Assembly (NCBI GenBank): GCA_019925795.1
Contig: CM034313.1
Coordinates: 83,173,663-83,237,662 of the forward strand
DNA: 64,000 nucleotides
DNA from: Dendrobium chrysotoxum
Lineage: Eukaryota > Streptophyta > Magnoliopsida > Asparagales > Orchidaceae
Direction: 5' to 3'
In this document: positions 47,801 to 63,036 of the stretch, one piece after another
Numbering within the stretch: the stretch's first letter is position 1
How the letters are laid out: every line of letters begins with the position of its first letter
Translations under genes and position numbers: made by a program
The notes under the pieces: generated by a model
Seen by the model: the letters and a program-made list of their open reading frames with translations, nothing else
What the model was told of the DNA's origin: nothing
Databases searched by the model: none

Positions 47801-50800
47801 CCTGCTATTGAGTTTTGTCGCATCATCGAGCAAATGCGGTGAAGTCACCGCATTCTACCACAAAAATCGGATCCAGGCCATACAAGCTGAGGGGCTATGG
47901 CAGATACATGAGGAAGAGGGAAACAAATTTGGGTTAAGTCTCATTGATTCTTTTTAAGAATTTCAAGCTTATTTATACACAATTTCAGTATGAAAATAAC
48001 TCTTAACCACATCTAAAAAAAAAAAATCCTATGTAAATTAGATGAGTTTAAAATAAAAGGCAATTATAGTGAAAATTACCCTAATTAAAACTTCAAAAAT
48101 AAGCATATCCAAACAAACTCTAAATTCAAACACATCTTTATCCTATTGTAATCTAGACTTAGATCCAATGATTGAACTTATGGATTTTGATCTTCCTCCT
48201 ATGATGTCTGATTGATAATCTCATCACGCCTACAAACTCCAGGTGTCATCCCCTTCAATCTCAACGGTGAAATCTGCGAACTGCCATCATTAACAAATTG
48301 CATGGAAAAATCATATCATTATAACTTCAACGAATATAATATCTTTGATTTTTTCACGATCTGAAGCCTGAATCATGAGGATAGTTTTGTCTTGTAGACT
48401 TCTTTGAGGAAGATAGTCCAACCGACCATCCCCTCCATGATCTAATCCGAGGATCATAAGAACAAAAACATACTTGAAAATAAAATAAGCATGAAAGAAC
48501 CTAAGTTGATAATCAATATACATTGTTTGGGTCATTGTACCAACAACAAAACATAGATACACAAAGCAAATGGGTCTCCTCCATATGCAATAAACTAAGA
48601 CATTTATATCTAATAGTGATTTTTTCATCATCATCGTCGTCGTCGTCATCATTATTAGCTTTATCCTAATTATTTTGATGATTAACTCTGCATTCTCATT
48701 TTCTATTTATTCCTGCAAGTGTTGCATGATGTGTTAAACATATATTACGCAAATGCATTTGCACAAATAGATAAAATTTTATGAATAATCAACAGAACTA
48801 CATGACAAGGATACAATATATTTCTCTCCAATTCATAATAGAGATCTTTTTTTTCCATATTCCAATAGAGATGAATTTGTGATAAATATGACCAAAAGGA
48901 TGAATGAACGCACATATGCGGGAGCATGAAAATCAACTGCAGCACTAGAAAAGTGAGCAGCTTTCAATGCTGAATGAAAGCAGGGTTTTTTCGACAAGGT
49001 GTTTCACCATTCATATGAAAAAAAATTAATAAATATGAATGTAGAAGTGAAAAATATAAATGTGGGAACTTGGAAATCAAGTTGAGCAATTGAAAAGTAA
49101 GCAGGCTTTTGATAGTGAATAAAAATAATAACACAACACATCATACACAGTCCCAGAGCCAGGTGTGGGAATGTTGAGTGGACGCAGTGGAGTGGGGGAT
49201 CTAGAAAGTAGTTGGGGCAGTGCCGTAGAAGACCAGATATTAACTACTACCCACCTTTCTCATGGCTTTGGCTTGTCAATATGGCAGCATTCACCTCACT
49301 TGCAGTCTTCAATCGTTGGGACAGATCCAAAAGTTCACCAAACGGACAGTTCTTTACATCCTCAAATGCCAGAAGTGCAACGGTCCTCTCTAACTCCTCC
49401 AAAAAGTTTTGCTGAAATTGAAAATCAGGAAATAAAATGCATTTCATCAATATTAGCCCAATTAAATTATTGTCTCCTTGTTACAGTAAACTTATGCAAG
49501 TAATCACAAAAAATCAATTGAATAAAAAGGTCTTCTAATCGCATGTACCAAATGTGAGATGCACATAAGAAATGGATATAAAAATGTTAAAAATTAACAT
49601 GAAATAAAAGGCTATACATTTTCCTCCCCTCTTGGGGCAAGCTCCTCCTGTGCAAACTCAAGAGCCTCTTCTACTTTTCCATATCGTATCAATTCTATCA
49701 GCTTTTGTTGTTGTAGATGGAAATATAAATGTGGATTGGTATTTAAAATCTGCATAAAAAATCTAAAATTAAATTAGACATCAATACAGAATATACGTGC
49801 AAAGAATTTTGAAGTAGTACAACCTGACATTATTACATGCATGTTCCTGTTTTCAGACGAGCACAAGTCACAGGCAATTGCACCATTTCAAAAACACAAG
49901 CGCTATGATACAGTCTTAGCATATGAACTCCTAGGTAATTCAGAAGAATTAGAAGAAACAACCCTTATAAAAGATTAACGTAAGCTGGTCAAACCATAAA
50001 TCATCAAATAAGCTTGTTAACAAGTGTCAATCAACAATTCTTTATTCTTCAAGTTGGACGAAATTGCCATTAGCTTGCAAACGCCTTGCTATAAAGCATG
50101 AAATATATGTGATAACATTACTCTGTTGACATATATTTACGCATCGATGCCTAAATCAGCACTGATCGAGCCGATTCGAGCCCGACCGGTCTCGATCATG
50201 CTCGATCAACTCGATCGAGTGCAGTCGAAGCAAAATTAACTCAAATTGGACATAAATTTAATGAATTTAGATTCAATTTTATAAGATTAAAATCAAATCG
50301 ATTACGCCGACCCAAAATCTGTCCAAATCGAACCCAATTGAACCTCGTCGAGACTCATCAAATCAAATTCGATGCATTTCGACGCCGATTCAAGTTCAAT
50401 TTCGTGAAATTAACTTGATCAGACCCAATCGGACCTGAATCGACCCAAATCGGGTCAAATCAATTCCAATTCAGACTCAATTTGAGCCCAATTGGATCAA
50501 TCAAGGTTCAATTTGACTTTGTAGTCAATCTAAATCAACTCCCGCATCAAGAAAAAGGGATCATGACGACTGGAATTCAAAGAGCCATTGTTCACCCATC
50601 ATTTCCCTCTGATTCGCGCGGCTGCAGCAGGGATAGGATGTAGAAGATTGCCTCGAGCAGAGGGATCCCTCATTTGACATATAGAGAAGGCGAGAGGGAG
50701 AGCTAGAATCCCGTCGGCCCCTGTGTTTTGTCCGTCCTAGGCAGAGCGGGAGAGGGGACGGGCCTTGATTCATTCTTCCGTGTTTGCCAAGCAGAGTAAG

Positions 50801-53800
50801 AGAGCAAGGGGATTAGGCGGTTCTTCTACGCGTAAAACTAAATAGGTCGAACAGCCCTTGGGTGCGATCCGTCCGGAAGAAGAAGCCGAGGCAGGGTTCT
50901 CCGTGCGTGTGCTGGAGGCGAGGGAGTTGAACAGCCGAGAGCTCCCATTCATGCGTATCTGGGCCGAACAACTCCTGCATGTGTGTCAGAGGCAGCATCC
51001 AAGGAAGATCGATCGAGCAAGGAGCTTCCTATACGCGCATTTAGACCTAACCGAGCAAAGGACTGCTGTGTTTTGTTTCCTCAAGGCGAAATCCAGCTGT
51101 TGCTTCCCCTTTTGCTTCAAAATCGAGAAGAGGTAAACATCCTGAAGCTTTCTAGTGGTTGAGTTCATTGAAAGAAAAGGGAGGAAGGCTGTTGGAGGGT
51201 GACAGAGAACTTGTGGTGAGAGATCCTCCTTCCTTCAACACAAATAGCAATACCAAGAAAGCTGTGAAGGCTCTTGGAGGCTGACAATCTGCTGTAGAAG
51301 CTTCCTCCTCCTTGCAAATCATCTCCGACGACCTCTTGACGGCAAAATCAGCACCTAGGAACCGTTCAAACAACAAAGGCAGCAGCTTGGAGCATTTTGG
51401 ACAGCAAAAGCGACTTCCAGAGGGGCTTGGACAGCGGTTTTCTTCCTCCTTTTTCCACCATTTTCTTGCCTTTGCAAGGCGAGTGGAGTGTGGTTGGCGC
51501 CGTGACAACCCGGCGAGGTAAATCCTTCAAAACTTAGCAAAACCTAGGTCTCCGAGCCCTTTGGTTGTGTTTGACGCTATAAAGCCATAGGTCCCTTAGA
51601 AACCTTTGCATTTAAATTCCAAACCCTCAAGAAACCTATTTGTTTTCTGTCCTCTTAGTTCAATCATGCAAATCTAGTGATTTTCTTATGATTATTCTCA
51701 TGTGAGGGTCAAAAGAGGGCGGTGATGAGGCGCCGGGTTGTTGGACTTGTGTTCAATGCCCATACTTTGCATGTAACACATTCATATTGTGTCTAATCCA
51801 TCTCCTATAATTATGCCCTAGGGTAGATGCCATCATTTGATCTCAAATTCAATGATGATGCATAAGTCTTGGACCGCCATTAGTTGTATGCATTTCTCAC
51901 TTAAATGTATTGTTATGACAAAATTGACACAGCATTTAGGAGAGCTCGCATGCACTGAAATTAATTACCTCTAGAGTTTTATTTAATGCATGTCTTAAAT
52001 TTAATTGTTAAGCTCTCTAGCCATTGTGAGACATAGGCCCTCAAAGGTCTATATAGCAAATCTCACAACATGAATGATCGATTAAATTTATATTTCGCAT
52101 CACATGAAACTTAGAGTGTGGAATGATAATCTTGAATTGACCAAATGCAAGCAATTAAGTATATGAGAAGCTCTTGAACTTGCAACATTGTTCGATTATA
52201 TGCTCTCATTTCATGTATGGATCATGACAAAAAAATGAACTTCGAGCATAAGAATAAGCATATGTTGAAGTTTATAAGCTTGCATGAAGGTTTGTAAATG
52301 TTTGAGGATAAATTTAATCAACTTGAAAGAGCATTAAATTGTCATGAAGCTTCTCATTGACCTTCTAGGGTCTATGTTGCAAGCCTCATGAAGAGCATTG
52401 TTTGGTTAAGTTTATATACAACCCTTTACAAAACCTTACACTTGATTGTCCTCAATTGCCAAAATTCTGAAAATTGGAAAGCCGCCTAAATATGCATGCA
52501 CTTCTAAATCTTCTAGATCATGTCTAAACAATTTCAAGCCTCTTAAAAGTTGTGGGGTTGCATTTATATAAGTCTCTAAATTTCTTAATCATGACAAAAA
52601 TGGTTTATAAATCTCTCCAAAGCTTTAGGAATCAATCTCCCTTTTCATGAGTCCAAAACACTCTAAAAGAAATTAGGAGTTCTCCTTTAAATCCCATCCC
52701 TCTCATGAATGATGATTTGAAGTATCCCAAAACTCCAAACATACCATTAAATGAAGATTTTGAAGCTTAGAGCCCAATTCTAAGCTTCATCTATCATTCG
52801 TTGAGACACAAGATCAACGAATGGATATCCTCCTTAAGCATAAGATTCCAATCTTAGCCTATCACATTTACCTAACCTAACCTAGGTAGATGATCTTGCA
52901 TCATTGAGTACAAAACTCGGTGATTGCCTCTTGATTTGTAGTTTCAAAACTACAAATCATTTCTCTCTTATGCATGACATTTGGAGCTTACTCAAAGCTC
53001 CAAACACATCATTGCATGAATCATATAACCTTAGGATCAAAATCCTATGTCCATTACATCCCTTGTTTGTTAAGGCACAAGATCAACAAACAACCATCAC
53101 TCTTTTCTCATGCATAACTTTTGGATCCTCCTCAAGGATCCAAATGTCATATTACATGAGTCCTTGGATCTTAGAAATAAATTCTAAGTCATCCATCCCT
53201 TGTTGTTTGTTGAAACACAAAATCAATAAACAATCATATATAAATTCTTCATGCATGACATTTGGAGCCTCCTCAAGACTCCAAATGTCTCATTGCATGA
53301 CTCCTAGCATGCCTTAGGAGTTATCACCAATCATTTTCATGCATGGTATTATGGATTTTCCTAAAAGTCCTAAATACATCATGTTGTAAACTCTTGAACT
53401 TGAGACCAAATCTTAAGTTCTTCCCCCTCATTTGCCTAGTCTCAAAATAGATAAATGGAAACATCTTTTTGAACATCAAATGTTCAAAGAATATTTATGA
53501 ACCTTGTAACTCATAAGTTACATTTTCTCCTTCATTCTCCTTAACTCAAATTAGGAGAGTATACATCGTCTCTTTGAATACCAAATGCTCAAAGAAATCC
53601 CTCCAATAAGTTGCATATTGTTTTCCTTATTTACCCAACACTCATTTGGGTAAATAATCATGTTTCATTAAATACAAAATCAATGAATCATCCTCCAACT
53701 TGCAACCCATAAGTTGCATGGTGTTTCTCCCTTCCTACAACCCAAAAGTTGTAGGAAAAGATTCTCTTTCACCTAACCCAAGTTAGGTGAATGAGTATCT

Positions 53801-56800
53801 CTTTCCTTGAACACCTAAAAGTTCAAGGAGATCTTCCATAGTTTGCAACTCCTAAGCTGCACTTCCTCTCTTCCATCCCTCTAACCCAAATTGGAAGGAT
53901 GAACCTCCCCTCTTTGAACGTCAAAAGTTCAAGGACCAAGTTGCACACTTCTCCCCTCTCTGACTTGCAACCTCAAGTTGCACACTTCTCCCTTTCTTCT
54001 ACAACTCAAAAGTTGTAGGAGATTCTTGTATTTACTTAACCCACGATTAAGTAAATCAAACCTACATCAAATCTATCTATTTGTTGAACCAAAATCAACA
54101 AATAATTTCATACTGAATCATTTATTCGTTGGGCCAAAACCCACAAATATTCCTATCTTCAATTTCATTCTTCCAACTCAAGTTGGATGAATGAATTCCA
54201 TTCTTTTGACACTCAAAGGTCCCAAGAATCCCTCATGATGTGTAATCAAACTTACATATCATCTTCTCATATTTGCTTTATCCATCAACAAACAAGCTTC
54301 CATCATTGGACACCAAATTCAATGATAAACTCTATGGTTTGTAATCTCAAATTTGCAAATATTCCTCACTTATTGAGCCAAAATCAATTGGTGACCCATC
54401 TTTTTTCTGCAACCTCTAAGTTATTGGGGATTTCCCTCTCTTTAACTCCAAAGTTAAAGAGAATTCTCTCTCCCTAGTTTCAAAACCTAAGAAAAATTCT
54501 ACAATATTTAGCCCAAAAGCGATATGTTGGGTTCCTACATTCCCCATCCTTAGCTCCAAAGGCTAAAGAGAATCTTCCAACACTTGGCCCAAAAGTTATA
54601 TGTTGGACACCTCCTTTTTAGACCAAAACTCTAAGTAGCATTTCATTTAACATAACAATTGATCTCTCCTATGGCATTTAAAATATAACCTTGAGATATC
54701 CCTTAGGAGTTTTCTAACTATTGAAATTCACCTTACCAAATTAGGAGAACTTCACAAAGACCTAAGTATAACCCTTAGCCATGTCTATTTTACCCTATTA
54801 GGTAGACACTTCTCTCTTATCCAAACACTAAGAGAACTCCAAAACATCTAAAAATCACCTAAGTTCCTTTGATACAACGATCAATTTTTCACCCTGAAAG
54901 GTGTAATGGTTGCATCATTGTATCTTAGGACTCATAAGCGACAGACTTGCCTCAAAGCAAGCAGTAGTTGTTTTATGGGTTCTTCATAACCCTCCTAAAT
55001 ATGAAACACCTAAAAGCCAAATAAAAATTTTTAAGTCATAAACAACTTAAAGAGAAATCACCCCTAAATTAAGTTTAAACATCTCTAATCCTCAATAAAA
55101 CAAAATACTTTCATAGTGTGACATGCCACACAAGCCTCACACACTTAGATGCATAACCCCCTAGGCATGCTAGGATTAGGATTTTTTCTTTTTTCTGGCA
55201 TGTGTTTGATGATGTTGTGTGATTGCCTTTGAATTATCTGTATTGTGGGCACTTGCCCTTAAGTGGATAATGTAGAAATATATATATGCATGCTCTTCTT
55301 GTAGGTGGCCACGCCCAAAAAAGGTGGGCATAATAAATCATAAATAAAAATACTTGCACACCTGCTTACAACCCCCCCCCCCCCCCCCCCCCCAAAGGAG
55401 ATGTCGCCAATATGGTAGAAGTAGGGGCTTGGCTGCCAAGTAATTCTGGATGTGCATTTTTTATGCTTTATATACATAACCCTCTGTCCTGCAAGTTTGA
55501 GTATTTTCATTTCCTAAATGTATTTAATTAGATTTATGTTGTATATTAAACTTGTGGGGTTCAGTTGGAGGAGAGATGGATCAAGAGGATGTGTCTGTTA
55601 AAGGTTAAGCCCAAGGTCTACCTGAAAGCCAGAGCTTGAAGACCCCCCACAAATAAAGTATGTAATAAATTCATCCAAGTTGTATAATGGCAAGCAACTC
55701 AAATGCCAAATCTGATTGTAATAATTTAAACTTTATAATTTATATTTCTTTTGGTATATGTGTGTGTTGATTGTTTACTGGGTGGCTTGGACTTTCCTAG
55801 ATTTCTTCTCTTATTTTGCTTGGGGGTGGCCTGGACTTTTGATGCGATAGGCTCTTAGAACAAAATTAAGATTTCTACCTATTAAAATGTAAACAACATA
55901 AAATCAATTTTAGGCTCCATAATTTTTTAAATATAAGAAAAATTGCATGGCTCCCTTCAAGGAGTCAAGTTTTCTAAATTTCAAATTGATCATGCATAGC
56001 CCAATGAGTCTCATGTAAAAAAATCTTTACTTAAGGATCAGATAACAAAAAAAAATCTGCATCTTTGTGAGTCAACATTTTGCATACCATTCATAGTCAG
56101 ATATCTTGACCTCAAAATCAAGTTATAAGTCTTATCCTCTAAATAAAAAACAGTCTTTTCTACTCTTCATAAGCATTAAAATTGGATGTCATGGTTTTTA
56201 AAACGACTAGGTGGGTTTAGTTGATAGCTCTTTCCAGACAGGTCAATAAATCCAAAGGTCGGGCTGGCTGTGCCTCATATGAGGTGTAGTTTATAAGTCC
56301 CTTATACTTCGTTAGACTTAGGTTCGAGGCACTACCATTCAGTAGTTTTCACCATAATTATAGGGTCTGAGGCAATTGTTGATTTCAATCACTTCATAAG
56401 CCCTCACCTTCCTGACATTTCCTCCAACACGTGTTGTTGGAATATAAGCTCCAATATTCTAAATTAAAATTGTCAACTTAAATAAAAATTGGATTCTAAA
56501 ATATAAAGCCCAATATAGGATAGTTTTGAATACATATGAGTTTCCTCTCAGAATCAAGTACTCTTGCTCTTTCTTCCTTTGGCTCTCATTCCAAGAACTC
56601 CAATCAAAGTTGATCCCCCTCTTCCTTTGAAATTCTTAAAGACCAAAAATCTTTATACAATAGTTTCATAAATTTCAAAATGAAAACTTTAACCAAAATT
56701 TTGATGATTTTCAAAAGAAAGAAAACCATTCTCAAGTACCAAATGCTTGAGATATAATTAATCATAGGGGTTTGCCCCTATAAGGCATCCGTACCCAGAA

Positions 56801-57048
56801 TAAAATAAACTCCATTCAACCAAACCTAAATGGGGGGAAATCTCTGTTAAAATTAAAATTGTAAATTTTGTTATTGAGTCCATCAGGAAATAATATTTTT
56901 ATCCTTTGGGGTAATATATCATTTTTTTTATGTCATGCTCGATCACCAAATATGCAATCAGTTGAGGATGACAAAATATCTCCAATATACTCCGCCTCTT
57001 ATTTGGGAATAAACTAATAGTTGACTGAACAAAAGAATAACAACAAAA

Positions 57049-57079
<31 letters not shown>

Positions 57080-60000
57080 ATCATCACCTCACGGCCCTTA
57101 TCCAAACTATTTGGGTGAAAATCATGAATACTTATTTTCCACTTGTTCAGTAATGTATGATGAATTTCATCTTCTTGTGACAATTGACAAGTCTTCAAAC
57201 TCTTCATTTCTTTTCCATGGGAATGAACTCTCAAAAAAATATTATACGATTTTGTTGTTTATTGTTATACTCACTCATCTGAAATGAAAGGGAATTTATA
57301 CTTTTGTGGGGAAATGAACTATATTGTTTTTAGAAGCACAAAGGGATTATACGGCCCTTTACTGTTTGATTAAGGACCTTTTGCTCATCTGCTACACACT
57401 CATTTTTATTTTTGTCCGCAACTAAAGGTAGTCAAAGATATTTACAAGCCCATTCCGCAAGATTACAAATGGTTGGATCCACCATTTGTGTGATGATCTG
57501 AACAATAAAAACCACAACCCACAAAACCATAACCATTCCCCATCGAAGCAGTGTGCATGCCATAGGAAGAAAACTAACAGGTAACCTACCAAAAAGCTCT
57601 AGTTCAAGAAATATGTTCCGTAGTTTCCAAGGTATATGTCAAAGATTTAAGTCCAGCCTTTGACCTTCTTTAAACTAAATATCCTCCAGCTTTGAATTTG
57701 ATCTATAATTTGCCTTGCACCCTCCTTATCTAAGAATTGTATCATGTCTAATCATTTATAAGGTTGTAACTGGCCTTGTGCCCTACCTTCAACTAATTAG
57801 AACTTTGGAATAGGTTTCTATCCTTAAAAAAAGAGTCATGCTCACCCATATGACTTTATGTTACAGTCCATAAACAAGCCAAGACATATAGTACACCTGA
57901 AATTGTTCTAAGACCCTGCATAAGTTCTATATTCAGCTCCTTTCAATTTTTACAAACCTTGAAATGTGCCATACTTAGACATAGCCCTACAAGCATGTCC
58001 CAAGGTTCAATTCCTTCATGTCTATTAATAAAAAAGAAAATAAATACAATATTAGGCATGGTCTAATACTATACCAAAGTTTACACACAGTCCTTAACAT
58101 GATGCCCTCTCCCCGTGTATTCCACCTATATTTACATCAAAATGAATGTATTTTTCATGTTGTATGTGCCAAAATTTATCATATCATGAACCAATATACC
58201 ATCATCATCACGCAGCATTAGGAAACTTATCCCAACTATCGACGGTCAATCATTGTCAACCAATGCAGTGCTAATCATTTTGCAAAACTTCCATTAATTT
58301 CATATATGATCTACTCTATTTTCTTCCTTATCCTATCAAATTAATCTTACATAACTTATTAGTACATTTATATACTTTCCTTGCACATATCCAAATCACA
58401 CAAACCTAATTTCAACCAACTTATCTTCAATAGATGGTTCGCTCATACCCCCAATATTATAATATTTTCTCAATCTAATATAATAGTCGCACGACATACC
58501 TATCTATAAATTCACATTCAACTTAAATATTAACAATTTTATTGCATAATAATGATATCCATACAACACAGCCAATCTAATGACAATTTTATATATTTTA
58601 CCTTTCAAATTTCCATAATATTCTCTTAAAATATAACATATCAAAAACACTTCTCCAATCTCACCACCCAACCTTTACCTAAAAAACTATATCCTGATCA
58701 ATATCCCCATTTTTTTATTTTTTTTTAATAAAAGACATAAGATACTCGGATCTATCACACATACGTATCAATTTACTCCAAATAAACATTGATAAATAAC
58801 ATATAGCATATCAAAAGCACTTCTCCAATCTCCTAAGCCTTTTATCTTCTAAGAATTTTTTCCCTTATTCTATTTATTCAATCAATTCAATGAGGTCTTA
58901 CCAATTAAAATTGTTAAATCTTAAACTTATGCAATCATGTATCATTTCTGATACCCTTCATCAGCATATTTATAAGCATTACGAAAAGATTGAGGGTAAA
59001 TGTTATGACAATAAAATATATTTCTGATGGAGTCATAGCACATAACATGTTATTTTAAAAATAGTGTGAATGATATGTTAAAAAATAGAATACTTTTTTT
59101 TTAATTCAATAGTATAAGAGAAAAAAAATATTTATGCACAACAAAACTGTCAATCTCAGATTAAATTGAACATAACCTTGCTTTAACAAATTAAAAACAT
59201 ACACTTATCATATAAATTTCACATAGAAGTCATTGGAGTTCATTACAAAATATAATTCAAGTGAAAGCAATGAGTTGTGGGAATAGAAAGGTGAAGCAAC
59301 AAGAGCAAGAAATCGTTTCAATCAACTTGAAATTGATATGACTAGGTATAATTCTTGACCTTACTATATTAATTGAAACCATATCAATCTTATATAGAAA
59401 CATCTTTGACCCACAACTTAACCATAGAGATCATCCGTTACCTAACCACTTAGTTCATTTATTCAAGATTTTAGCTTAGTTCGAGCATATAATAAAAAGG
59501 TAAATCAATATTATAATTAAGAAGGGGAAGAGAAGTGGATGGATAAATTTAGTCCATAGTAATCAAAATTAATTAAAACAAGGGCATAATTTGTTAATTC
59601 TTTAAATAGATGCATAGTTCAGCCATCACATACAGTTATATTTACACTTTTTATAAAGTTTCCAAGATACACACATATCTGTATGCTAGATAGTAAAGCA
59701 AGACCATGTAAGAAAATGCAAGACATTTCAATAATGGGAAAGCTTTGGGGATTTAGCTTTGATATGCCTTGTCATGCAAATAGCGTAAGAGGTGCATCTA
59801 AATTTATAATAATGGGAAATGATTTGGGGATTGACTATAAATTGGCATTCTCCATCTGCCCATGCTTAATTTTGCATAAGATATTAAAACTATATTGTAC
59901 AAATCTTTTCACATACCTAAATCTCAAGAATCATTCTCAAGAAAATGATATATAATTTCATTTATCTTAAGATAACACTAAAAAATTTAATAAAAACACA

Positions 60001-62962
60001 TAATGTCATGACTTTATCTAAAATTTACCCAAATATCTGACTTACATGTCATTGCATCCATAGGGACTATTATTGGGGTTTCCCATTGCAAGAATAAATG
60101 CTTTATTTCTAATGTTCTTTTATTTCCTTCAAGTTTTGAAAACTGGAATATAGCAAAGGGCAAACATGTGTAAGAGGGAAAAAAATCCAAATGTGAACCA
60201 TTGCACAAGTAAAACATGCCAATATTAGTTCATAATATTTATAAATTTTTTGATAATTTAAACTGTTGAATTTGAAATAAGAATATATTTATCATAATGT
60301 ACATAAAAGCATGCGCACATTCAAGCATAAGCATGTCAACATGCAAGCAAACACGCACAACTTTTAATTTCCAACATAACAATCTATCTAGAATTTTCCA
60401 TGTCATGAACATGCAACAACAACAAAAACATCAAGCCTTTGTCCCACCACGTGGGGTCGGCTACATGAATCATTTTTCTCCATTGTTTTTGTTAAAAGTC
60501 AAATTCTCGTTTAAATCTAATAAAGAAACATCATTTCTAATATTTTCTAACCAAGTCTTTTTAGGTCTACCTCTACCTTTCTTAACATAAGTCAAATCTA
60601 ATACCTCTACTTTCCTAACCGGATCATCGGAAGGCCGCCGTTTAATGTGACCAAACCACTAAGACAACTCTCTCTAATCTTATCTTCCAACCTTTTCATG
60701 AATATGCTCATTTCGTATCCTATCTCTAAGGGTAAAGCCACTCATCCACCTGAGCATCCTCATCTCTGCAACACTTAACTTAGTATTATGCTTCTCTTTT
60801 AATGGCCAACATTCGACACCATAAAGCATTGCAGGTCTCACCACCATCTCATAGAAATTTCCCTTAAGTTTGAGGGGGACTTTTCTATCACACAATAAGC
60901 CCGATGCATTCCTCCACTTCAACCATCCAACTTGAATTCTGCTGATAATATCCTCATCTATTTCACCATCACTCTGAACAATAGATCCAAGATATCTAAA
61001 ACGTGTACTCTTATTAATGACTTGATTGCCCAAAGTCATAATCCCCTCACTAGGTCTATTACTACTAAAATTACACTCCATATATTCAATTTTAGATCTA
61101 CTCAAGCGAAAACCTTTAGACTCTACGATTGACCTCCATAATTCAAGTTTACTTTCAACTCCCTCTCTAGTCTTATCAACAAGAAGAATATCATCAGCAA
61201 AAAGCATACACCAAGGTACACCCTCTTGCAAATGTCTAGTGAGAACATCCATGACTAAAGCAAAAAGATATGGGCTTAAGGCTGATCCTTCATGTAATCC
61301 AACCGAAATAGGAAAATACTTGGTCAAACCACCTTGTTTGAACACAAGTAATAGCTCATGCATACATATCTTTAATGATTTGAATATAAGCGTTATTAAC
61401 TCTTTTCTTTTCAAGAACTCTCCATAGCACTTCTCTTGGAACTTTATTATATGCTTTCTATAAATCAATAAATATCATATGTAGATCCTCCTTATTCTCT
61501 CTATATTTCTCCATCAAACATCTCAATAAATGTATGACTTCCATAGTAGACCTACCCGGCATGAATCCAAATTGATTTTGAGAAACATTAGTCTCGCGCC
61601 GCAACCTACGCTCCATAACTCACTCCCATAGTTTTAAAGGATGACACATTAAATTAATTCATCTATAATTCGCACAATCTCATGCATCACTTTTATTCTT
61701 AAAAATAGGAATTAACACACTCCATGTCATGAACATGATAGATAATAAATTACTCAATGAAGGCATGCATGCCATGCCAATAAGCAATTGAAAAAAAAAA
61801 GAGTATGAATAAAAGTACCATATAAAATATTTTAAAAGATGGCACTTGTCCTAGGAATAAAACCAATTCACTTCCACGGCTTCAAATATTTCTAAATGAT
61901 ATCCATTCTTTACCAAATAGAGACAAACTATCAAATGAAACCTCAATTTGAATTCACATGGTTTCAAGCAAGCACATGAAATACATATTAAATGCCTAAT
62001 GTAATGGGAAAAAAAAAAAAACAATCCATGTAAGCATTCATACACAAGCAAACAAGTCGCTCATTTAAAAATCTGTCTGGTAGTGGCTTTTTTTTAAACA
62101 AGATACAGTGCCTCAAACATCTTGTGGTATTTGTGGAATTGTGTATGATGCATTAATCAGCATCTACAACTTTTTTGTCGCCTTTTTCTTTGGATTCTTA
62201 CAATCTAAGTTTCAAGAAACTGCAGGTTATACCTGTGCACAACAAATAGTTGAACATAGCTCTGAAGTGGTCCTACATTATCTATTAAAAAATCATGCAT
62301 CATGCCATTCCACCATTGCTTAACATTACTGTTAGCTTAAACATGCAAGCTTCTTATGTCATGGGAAGGTTCAGCCACAGACATTATCTTCACCAAAGGA
62401 AGAGCTCAAAAGCAGTTTCCTATCTCAAGATGAGCATTAACAAGAACGAGTTTCTATTGTTCAAAAAGGTGTTTGTCACATGAATGCTCAAATCAGGGAG
62501 AATTAGTCATCAAAATCACCTAAATTATTAAAAGATGTGTATACCTCAGGATTCAAGTGAATAACCTTCTCAATAGCATCTTGCACATTACCAGACTGAA
62601 CAGCCCTTTTAACAGCCATGCGGTCAGCTATTGTTGCAAGATTTAATTCCGCTGTGTAGAACCAAATAAAAAAATAAGTAAGATACATTCTTAACGGCAT
62701 GATTGGGAAGCTCATTCAAAGAGACAAGCCAAAAGAATAAATGCACAATACGCTCGGTGCCAGATTCGATTCTAAATTTCTCAGCAGCATCAACGTAGCC
62801 TTCCGTCACTAGAAAGTTCATCACTAGCTTGTTCATATCCTCTTTCCTAATCTTCACATCCTTAAGCTTTTTCTCCCACTCCTCCCTCGTAATCACCTTC
62901 TTGGATGTTGACTGCACAGAAATTGAGAGTACTAATATCTAAAAAGAGTATGCTTATTAAAA

Positions 62963-63036
<74 letters not shown>

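Noticed and set aside
48311..48652. 113-codon minus-strand frame in GID8 intron 5
   Set aside because: No recognisable domain, begins in an ATG/ACG repeat, and has no splice or codon-use support.
49165..49503. 112-codon plus-strand frame
   Set aside because: Lies antisense to GID8 exon 5 and its intron borders; no domain of its own.
56190..56440. Possible tRNA gene or SINE with a GGTTCGAGGC motif
   Set aside because: No cloverleaf could be drawn and no second copy was found in the window; kept only as a note.
57021..57287. Plus-strand frame with a Ser run
   Set aside because: The Ser run is an ATC trinucleotide repeat at a probable LINE end; no support as a gene.
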